Below, piece by piece: positions 55,880-64,000 of a stretch of DNA of 64,000 nt. Under the pieces are notes generated by a model. It worked only from the letters and a program-made list of their open reading frames with translations, made no database searches and was not told the DNA's origin. The translations under genes were made by a program, and so were the position numbers. The DNA lies in NCBI GenBank assembly GCA_933228895.1, contig OW121857.1:80612623-80676622 (forward strand). The letters are read 5' to 3'. Each line of letters begins with the position of its first letter. Position 1 is the first letter of the stretch. Source of the DNA: Platycnemis pennipes. Lineage: Eukaryota > Arthropoda > Insecta > Odonata > Platycnemididae.

Positions 55880-58800
55880 CAACCTACTCCCTCATTCCTT
55901 TCCTAGGAATAGTTCTTCGCTGGATGCGTGGGTAAGACCCATGTTGAATCTTCCTTGGTATTGGTCGAAATTTCATTGTGAACATCGCCTCGAAAAATAA
56001 AATATTTTAATTAGAAACAGTTCAAAATAAGTTCAATATGTCACGTTGAGAGACCTCGTAGTGAAGGATATTAGTAAACCTGCTAATGTTTGCAAACGGT
56101 TGGTGTTGAGTACCTATTCATGCTGAAATTCTTAATGTTTGGTTTAGGCACCAGAGTAGAGTACCACATGTTTGGGCTAACGTCATAATATCAATTTTAT
56201 CTGATGAGTTTTGTTGGATCGTTCAAAAAGTAAGAAATGTTTTAAGGCGAAAAAGACAATGAATCGAAAATTCAGTATTATTAAAGGTTTCTCATCAATA
56301 AATACGCATCGTTACATTATACACAAAGATATGAGAATAGCACCACTTAAAGGGAACAATATCATACAAGACATAAATATAAAAAGCTCCTATCCTAGAT
56401 CAGGCAGTCATTTGTAAATATTTTTGAAGAATTACTTTATAATAATAGTTTTTATTAAGTTCTCCGTGAATATGATAAAGTTCGCACCATAAAAGCAAAT
56501 TTACCTTGAAATACTCTTTATTAGGGCATAATAACGCTCTTTTACTATAACTTTGTTTGTATTGGCGTGGAATCTCATTGATCGGAGTTGTACTTCCAAC
56601 CCTTTCATGAAATGACTTAAGTACCTTGTAGAAATATAAGAGCCTAACTCTTATGATCTAGAGTTATGAGTCGTCGTTACTACCGTTCGTTGGCCGACAG
56701 AAATGGCGCTGATGGGACGTGCCTTGTCTGAGCTGGGGCATCGCGAAAGTGTTCCAGCAGCAAAGGCATCGGCCGTCTGCTTCTCCCCCTATCCCTCCCC
56801 TCCTCGTGCGGAGCCATTTGGTTCCTGTCCCTCGCGCCTGCCGTTATGAAGAGGGGTTCTCAACCTTTCCCGGAGGCAAGAGAAGGGTGGGAAGGAGGTG
56901 GTAGGAGGAGCGGAAGAAATAATAAACTTACCTGCGTCCCATTATCTAGTTTTTCCGCTAGGGTCCTCTCACTCCTCTGCGACTAGTTCAGTTTAATCCA
57001 TTTAAGTCCCGGACGTGGGAGCAAAGTATCCAAAAGGTCCGATGGAAATGGGATTATAATGAGCGGCAAAGAGGCCGAGTTCTTTCTTCTCCTCTCTCGG
57101 GTGACAAGGAAAACGACTTCGGGACGTTCTTGGGACCTTGTCAGCGAATCTCCAAGCTCTTCGTGAGCTAAATTACAGTGGTGCCTTATCTGCAGGTTAA
57201 ACTTAGATACCAATCGGACATTTAATCTTGTGAGTGCTAAATACTAGTTTACATGAAACCTAGCGTATTCTAAATGGTATAAAAAGAGGATATACTTGGA
57301 TGATTACAGTAATCAACTACTCTCAGAATACGTAGGTAGCCTTTGGAAAATACGTTTTCATCTACATTTGAAGCTTGCATGAGGAGGAGGAAAGTCGTTA
57401 AAATAGGGATACTCGGTAACACGGAAAAATTTTTAAAAGGCCATTAATTAATTCACGATTTTTTATTTTCTTCGAATTTAATTTAAAAAAGCCAGTCTAA
57501 GAACATTCATATGTTAATATCGAGAAATCTTTGCGATTATGAGTGAAGATTAAAGTAAAACGCGTCATCATGACTCTCAGGATTACACATTTTTATCAAT
57601 TTTCAATTATTTCTTCTTTTCATTTCATAAGTGTCTTTTTTCCAACCCGGAGCTCTGAGACTTTGTTGAAAATATCGCCTCTGAAATCCGTTTTCCACAG
57701 TCCCTACATCAGTTTTTTTCCTCTGACAGTGCGGGACCTTGTGGCATGGAGAGAGAAAGGAGCAATGAATACTTTCCATGCTCGAATAACTCCCGTGTGT
57801 GTTAACCATGGAAAGCCTTTATGTGTCCTTGTGCGTTGGGCTGGAGAGTTTTGGGAGTGGCGCGTCTGCTAAATTTTTTAAGTGGACTAAAATAATGTTT
57901 CCTCTCACCTTCCTGAACTTTACACGTGTCTGATGTACAGCAATAAAATGCATCGCTGGATTTTTTTAAGAAGATATGTGATAAAGTTGAAGTAGAATAT
58001 TTTGACTAAAGCAGACGCTTTATAAAATCTTATTACTTGGTATTCTGCTAAATTTGATGGAGTACTCATGCTGTGCTTAATTCATTTTCTTAGCGTTCCT
58101 TTCCGATGTAATTTCGATTTGCATATTTGTATACTTTTTCCTATTTTCTTCCAACCTAAAATGGCCTTTCATTTACTCCTTATTCCTGATTTTCTAGTAT
58201 TCTTTCTTCTAGAATGAACTTTGGAACCCTATCGCACCTAATTTCTTGTTCTATTCATCTACTCTACCTCTTCTATCCTTAGAAATTTAATTTCTTCCAC
58301 CGCTTTCCCAAATACTTCTTCAATAGCCTTTCCTTCTCCTCATTGCACATTCTTCGTCCTTCCATAAACCCAAATGTCACAATCTCTTCTTTATTATACG
58401 TATGATATTACGAATTTATGTTCGTTTCTTGCTCTATTTTGCACGTTAATTTTGTATTTACGGTGAAATTATGCATGTGAAATTAAAAATTGTTCCCATT
58501 CAAGTTTATAAGAATGATAATTTTATCTTACGCATCCTGCGTGATCCTCCTTTCGCTGTCGTCAGTTATCTGACAAAGAGTAGAAGCCTAGGGTGAAAAG
58601 TGGCTCTATTTCGCAAAACACTTTCGCTTTGACTCATATAATTTCGTAGATTGAATGCACTCAAAATCATAAATACTTTTTTCTGGATATAATACTAACT
58701 ATCGCGTTATTAATTCGTTTAATTTTTTTTGCAAAGACGCGCCTCCATTATACAATACTAATCAGCTAAGAAAAAAAGTACATTCGGCGTAATTAAAACC

Positions 58801-59360
58801 GCCTCTGCTTGTAGTTAAAATTCGGAGTAAAAGGATATTAGAAGATGTTTCCGTCATCTTAATGGGTATTTTTATTCTCGCTTTGGATTATATTTTATCG
58901 CTCCGACATGATGAGCATTTTCATCTTCTCTGCTCAAGCATTTCATCGTTATATGCTTGGCCTTGAGATACTTACTTGCCTGTGTATTTCGTCTCAATTG
59001 TTTTATGGCCTTAATTACGGTCGACTGACTGCATTAACATGATTAGGTACTATTCGAATGGTTATTTTACCTTTAATTACTTTACACATTCATACCACGT
59101 GGCTACGTACTCATTCTTCCAACTTCAAATCGCCGGTGATTTTTGCCGTACCTGTTGACGATTTCTCGTGGAATTAAGGGGGTATTGGCATGGATTATCT
59201 CTCAGTTATGCATTGCAATGTTCTTCTACTGATATGCCTCTCATAGAAATGGGTCTGGTAACTTCCCTATTCGATGAATCTTTTGCTTTTTCGCTTCATC
59301 CTTCGAGAACGATTCTCTCAACTTTTCCCAAGATGTGCCAGTTCCTCTTTGATCGTCTGC
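55880..59360. other. Intronic DNA with one small GC-rich patch, no gene seen
   Basis: AT-rich except 56690-56940 (GC-rich, CCCCTATCCCTCCCC-like). Open frames at 56211-56417 and 57543-57872 have no recognised domain. Confidence 0.4.
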
Positions 59361-59369
59361 GATAGTTTG

Positions 59370-60950
59370 CGCTGCCCGCTTCTCTTTTGTATACCAATCC
59401 GCCATTTTCTTCTCCTACCACCTAACTTTCCCTGCATTCTCGCTTCTGCGGGCGCGCCTCCTTTAAAAGTCTCTCCTCTGCCCGCTCCTCCCCTCTCCAC
59501 GACTCTTACACCACCTTATTGCTCCCATGACACTCTCCAGAGTTGCTGCCTGGGAGATGCGGTGCTTACGGGAAGCTGTGTATGGGCTTGTGTTTCAGGA
59601 CATGGAGGGATAGCCGAGCTACACTTCCATCCACCCTGAATAGGCTGCTATTCTATCCACAAGCTACTTTTTCTATCCTTATTTATGTGTCACACCTTGT
59701 GAATCAGAACAAATGTTTCAAAACGGGTTAAATATTGAGTTTTTGAGCTAAACTTTTTTCCTATCTTTCGTGCGCTAGCCAAATAAGTTCGCTAAAGTGG
59801 AAAAATGAGAATCTTGCCTTTTGAATAAAATCGTGGAAGCCTTCCTTTTGTGAAAGCTTTAGAAATCTTAACATAAAATGTTATTTTTTTAAATAAAGAA
59901 CAACCAAGCTTTATTATAGTTCATTTATGCATTGCGTTTTGATACCAATAATCGAGAAAGTTATGCAATCAATCTTTGCCATGATTTCGTTCTCCGGGGA
60001 TCGATAAATATAAAATAGGATATTAACAGATCTTGAGTAAAAATTTAATTGCGTATTATGGGTTTCATGTCGTTCTACTATCTCCAACGTAGGCGCCCAG
60101 TTTTTATATTTGGTTAAGGATGATTATTGTTTTATATGAATATGAATTTAATGTATTAGTAATATTTAACCAGACTATTGCAATGACCGTATTCATTTTG
60201 GTGGAAAAGAAGTTATGATGTATTTTCGTTTAGTGCTGGGGGTCTATAAAGATGTTAGTCATACTCTTCCTCAATCTTGTCGCGTGTGCCTGCTGTAGGA
60301 TAGCCCTTTCGTAAAATGCCTCCTAATAAAGTTACAGGTCATTTTTCTCATCGCACCGTGGCCACGTACAAATTATAATCAAGAGCAATGATATCCTTAT
60401 GCCTCCATGTGATATTCCACGTGCTCTTCGTCCTCCATCGGAGCGAGCACCAGCTTTACGAAGGGTCGAACAGAATAGCAGTGTTGTAATCCCCTTTGTC
60501 GTGCTACAGGCTCCTCTACTAAGGAGTTGCTTCATTCTTGTTCTTTTTCGATTCGCCCTCCTCTTCTTCTCCCCTCACTCCATTATTCTTCTCCAAGCCC
60601 GTCCCCCTTGCCTATCTGCCTATCCCCTTGCATACGTCTCACCTAACCCGCTGGCCCGCCCGAAAAAATTGTCTCCGCCCTCGGTTGTCCTCGGTTTCGA
60701 GAAAAGAAGGTGGGACGCCGTCCGTCGAGCCCTTTCTTATGGTCGATAGCCTTGGTTGTCGTCACCGGGCGGCAATCCTTCTGAGCTCCCGAAGACGTCA
60801 CTTTGCCCCTTTCCGTAGCGGTGACATGCTTTTCTTAAGAGCAATTTGCGGTAGACGAGTTGCTGCGACTCATTCCGAAGATTTTTTCCTCAAAGACAAT
60901 GGTCGACGGTGGGAGTTGACCTTTTTCTTTGCCCTCTAATGTAGTTTTTA
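59370..60950. other. Two GC-rich patches separated by AT-rich DNA
   Basis: Patches at 59370-59640 and 60400-60800 are C-rich on the + strand with CpG. AT-rich DNA lies between. Open frames up to 133 codons are Ser/Pro/Leu/Arg-rich without a domain. Confidence 0.35.
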
Positions 60951-60959
60951 AACGGTTCT

Positions 60960-61700
60960 CAACCCTCTGAGAAAGCTCATTCCCTTGCATGGGTCATCTC
61001 TGTCGCTGTGATGTCGTGTTTTTGGCGATCGTAGAAATTCAGTTCAGGATAAAAAAAGTCGCAATGAACCCCGCGTCACTGTTTGATTCCGCGAGTCACG
61101 TAGAATGGTTATTATTCATTTGTTTTGATATGCCTTTCTCAGAAGCTCGCGAACTATGATGGTGAGGTTATCGACCGTGGTCGGATTTAGATGACCGATT
61201 TAGCCCTCCGTTGGCGTAGGTTTCCCAGTCGGACGGTGGTCACGCATTCATACATTAGCAATGATGAATCCAATTTGGTGCATTTGGATTAGCTCAAGCC
61301 TTGCTCCCCGTTTCGGGATTTAGTTTTCAGATGAATGGCTTAACGTACCAAGTGTCGGCGGATGGATATATACGAAGGTCGCTCGTAAGCTCACGGGCGA
61401 AGAAGATCTCGTGTGTCCATATTTGAATTCAGATAAGTGTTGAATGCGTCAGAGGTGGAATTTTGGTTCACCTCTGACGATTTTCCTTTGATTTGTTGAA
61501 AGGATCTAGAATATTAATGCTTATTTCTTTGTGCGTCATCACAGAAGTTGTGAAAGTGCAGATAAGACGTAGTGGGAATCTTTTTTTATTTTTGTGAACT
61601 TATTACGATCAACTTGAATGTGTCATATTTCTGCTAGAGCCCTGCGATAAAGTTACGTAGCTAATTCTCAGTGTATGCTAACCAAAAGTAAGTAAACGAT
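60960..61700. other. Intronic DNA with one hairpin, no gene seen
   Basis: No reading frame of interest; see the hairpin at 61447-61479. Confidence 0.45.
61447..61479. repeat. Perfect 11-bp-stem hairpin
   Basis: CGTCAGAGGTG (61447-61457) and CACCTCTGACG (61469-61479) pair perfectly around an 11-base loop. This is too short for an animal microRNA precursor. Role unknown. Confidence 0.65.
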
Positions 61701-61710
61701 GAACCCAATC

Positions 61711-61815
61711 GTAGTAGCTAGGACTGTTACGAGTTGGCCGGGATACCCAAGGGTCTTGGGTCGAATCCCTCATTGGGCATGGATGTTGTATTCGTCTTAG
61801 GTTTATGACCTTAGG
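61711..61815 (+). mobile_element. tRNA-derived SINE (catggatgtt family), copy 2
   Basis: TAGCTAGGACTG (A-box-like) and GGGTCGAATCC (B box, 61758-61768), then GGGCATGGATGTTGTATTCG and TCTTAGGTTT. The best preserved copy of the family seen at 23640 and 62230. Confidence 0.65.
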
Positions 61816-62229
61816 TTGAACATAGTAATTTATTCATAACCATCAGAGCACCTAAATACCCAAGTCCACTATTTGATGATCTTGGAGGTCGCGTTTCTGT
61901 TAAAATTTTTGTCGAATTACAAAGCGTAGGTCACATTGCTGACTTATTATGCCACATACCCGTCGGATGATTAGTGAAACAAGAGATGGCACGATTTATG
62001 CCTTGAGCTTTTCCTGATTGGTAGTTTTTTTCGGTCAGCTCATCTAACATCGGTGATTACCCTTATCTCCACAGGACATCAGTCCAAAGTTGGATACAAC
62101 GCAGCAATGTCGGACAACATTTTCCAACTTATATAATTCTTCACTTTTGTAAGCATCATGCTCGCTATAAAATTAAAAATCCTTGCTTAATTAACCATCT
62201 CAACCATGATTCTCCCATGTCAAGTGCCC

Positions 62230-62330
62230 TGTCCTGGTGACGGCATAGAGAGTTCGAATTCCGTCTGGGACATGGATGTTGTTTCTTTCAGTTTGGTTAG
62301 ACATTTCGGTATAACCAAAGCAGTTGGAGT
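62230..62330 (+). mobile_element. tRNA-derived SINE (catggatgtt family), copy 3
   Basis: The B box AGTTCGAATTCC (about 62251-62262) is followed by GGGACATGGATGTTGTTTCT and a GGTTAG word. It lies in the same orientation as the copy 500 bases upstream. Confidence 0.55.
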
Positions 62331-62339
62331 GGTACCGAC

Positions 62340-64000
62340 GCTATGATTTCTATTTTGTTCTTTCCATTTATTATAGCTCAACGGGGTTGATTCGGACCTG
62401 AATGTTGTATAAAATTTGGAAGACGCAGGGACACATCCCTTAAATAGCTGTCAAGTTTTCACTTCAAAATGGCATTGATGTTTTGTGCTATTAAATGCCA
62501 AATTGCTCTGTATAGTAGCTCTAATATTAACGTAAACCTGAAGAGCTTGAATAAAAGCCTTGGAAGAGTCATGAAAGTTAATGAACCCAGACATACTGGT
62601 GGGGAACGGAGTGTAATGGGAACATTTAGCAAGCAAACAGCGGGATCACTGGCATGAGATGATCGCTGGGAAAGTAATGAGGACTCCTCCTTCGCTGTAC
62701 TCGAAGTGATAGTCGACTTGCGCTTCCACCTCGAGGAGTGAGTCGTGGTCGTTCGAGGAGGAAAATTTTCCTTCGAACGAAAAGGACGACCATATTCCTC
62801 ATTCGTCCGTTTCTGAAATCTTCTCCCTTTCCCCTCCGGCCATTATCATATCTCGGAACAAGCGTCCGGGAGAAGACGAGCAGGTGTTCTTTCCTTCTAG
62901 CAATAGTGGTTGCTTGAGTGCGAGTGCTTGTTGTAATCTTCGAATCCTTCGCTCTCCCTCTCCCTCCTTGGCAGTGGTGCTCTTTGCATGGACTCACCGC
63001 GCGAGTTGGAGGACTTAAGTATGCAGGAGATCTTTCCTGAGTACATATGACCGTAGGCTTTAAGCAGCGTAATTCTGCGAAATATTTCTTCGTTTTAATA
63101 TATATTCTTGGCCATTTTACCGTGTGAGCAACGGATTGAGGACCTTTCTAATATTATCAATTTTATGGTATTACAATAAGTTTATTAGTCAGTCGAAAGG
63201 GGAAAGTTTATCTTCACGCAAAAAAAATCACCTGCTAATGGTCACGTATGTATAACCGTTCTTGCGCGAAATGAGGGGGAGTCTTCCTCATTTAGGTGAT
63301 TTTGGCAAATATAGATCTTAAAATATTTCTACTGAAGCAAAAAACAGTGTAAAATTAAAACTGTCAAACTGTCAACTGTCAAAAAAATAGTGTAAATTGA
63401 AAACTGTCGTCGTGAAAAAAATGGTCATGCAGTTTTATTAGTAGTCCAAATGGGTTCATTGAATTTCATGAATATAATTGAAAATGCTGAATACATCCCG
63501 TTACTTGGAAATTAATTATTCATATTTCGATCAAAGAGACATTCCTCTCCGTAAAGGCCTTTCTTAAAGCTCCAGGAAATTAACAAGTTGCCGTATGTGG
63601 CCTAAAAACATAGGTTATATTGAAGGAGAGAAAGAAGGTAAGTCATCCTGCGTTGGTAATTTCCTATGCTGGAAATGTCGACACTCCACCAATACGTGCG
63701 CTAGCTGATGAACCGTTGTGAAGTAATCGCGATGCGTGATAGCATCCATTCATTTTTGCATAGTCTTAAATGCATGAAGATGGTCTGAAATTTTAATAAT
63801 TGCTTTCCAGTTAAAAGCGGAATTTTGGTCCTCTCATGTAAGTTCATGAAGGTAACTCATCTCAGCGAAATCACTTATGTTAAGCAATAAAATATTTTTA
63901 AATGCTTTGCCGAAATTCCTTAACCTATAACCTTTACTTCAGTAAGTTGTCGAAATAATATATTGTGTCTTTATTGTAATGATGGACTGCTTTCCCTAAA
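62340..64000. other. Intronic DNA to the window end, no gene seen
   Basis: AT-rich except a balanced stretch at 62690-63000. An imperfect palindrome centred on GGAAAATTTTCC (62760-62771) with CGTTCGA (62750-62756) and TTCGAACG (62772-62779) outside it. AACTGTCA-type words repeat three times at about 63358-63380. The 123-codon minus frame at 62626-62997 has no recognised domain. Confidence 0.4.

Larger units (their letters stand above)
51369..64000 (+). other. Start of the 3' intron of pointed (continues past the window)
   Basis: The next exon should open with the second and third bases of an Asp codon followed by a Pro-Arg/Lys-x-Trp motif. No such reading with an AG acceptor was noticed up to 64000, so the intron is probably longer than 12.6 kb. 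It contains SINE pieces (51491-51560, 53410-53510, 61711-61810, 62230-62320), GC-rich islands (53400-54330, 55480-55860, 56690-56940, 59370-59640, 60400-60800) and otherwise AT-rich DNA. Confidence 0.6.

Noticed and set aside
1..64000. CRISPR arrays, bacterial operons, integrons or phage
   Set aside because: No regularly spaced direct repeats, no dense ORF packing and no Shine-Dalgarno-led genes. The spliced exon and LINE/SINE content show a eukaryotic genome.

Overview
This window is eukaryotic and almost certainly arthropod, probably insect. It contains one convincing protein-coding exon in 64 kb, spliceosomal GT-AG signals, abundant decayed non-LTR retrotransposons, tRNA-derived SINEs and DNA-transposon relics, and no bacterial-style gene packing. 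No open frame outside the transposable elements looks like a conserved protein; the longest ones lie in low-complexity GC-rich patches.

The anchor is a 117-bp exon at 51252-51368 (+). It encodes the start of the Pointed (PNT/SAM) domain of an ETS transcription factor, best matched to the arthropod gene pointed (ETS1/2 orthologue, PNT-containing P2-type isoform). The adjoining exons and the ETS DNA-binding domain are not visible. The simplest reading is therefore that the window is the inside of a very long gene: at least about 12.6 kb of intron downstream and, if upstream exons exist, up to 51 kb upstream. Regulatory DNA for pointed, or an alternative promoter for a PNT-less isoform, could lie here, but sequence alone does not prove any.

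Layout. 1-15 kb: intronic DNA with a 75-bp mini-MITE (2320-2394), several GC-rich micro-islands, SINEs, a Penelope-like signature (6627-6652) and a 299-bp hAT-type MITE with a perfect 8-bp target duplication (13189-13487). 15-20.3 kb: a transposon graveyard. A plus-strand CR1/L2-like LINE (LINE-A) is split by a minus-strand relative (LINE-B), followed by a Mutator-like transposase-domain remnant and a further LINE tail. 20.3-36.7 kb: intronic DNA with two oppositely oriented fragments of a third LINE (LINE-C, 22.9-23.5 kb), SINEs and GC-rich islands. 36712-36930: a striking 103-bp-arm inverted repeat. 37-51 kb: intronic DNA with a textbook 87-bp LINE-C insertion flanked by an 11-bp target duplication (45614-45700). 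51.3-64 kb: the pointed exon and the start of its 3' intron, with SINEs and more GC-rich islands.

The species cannot be fixed from the sequence. LINE, SINE and MITE calls rest on motifs and boundary structures read by eye; family names are the nearest recognised class, not database hits.
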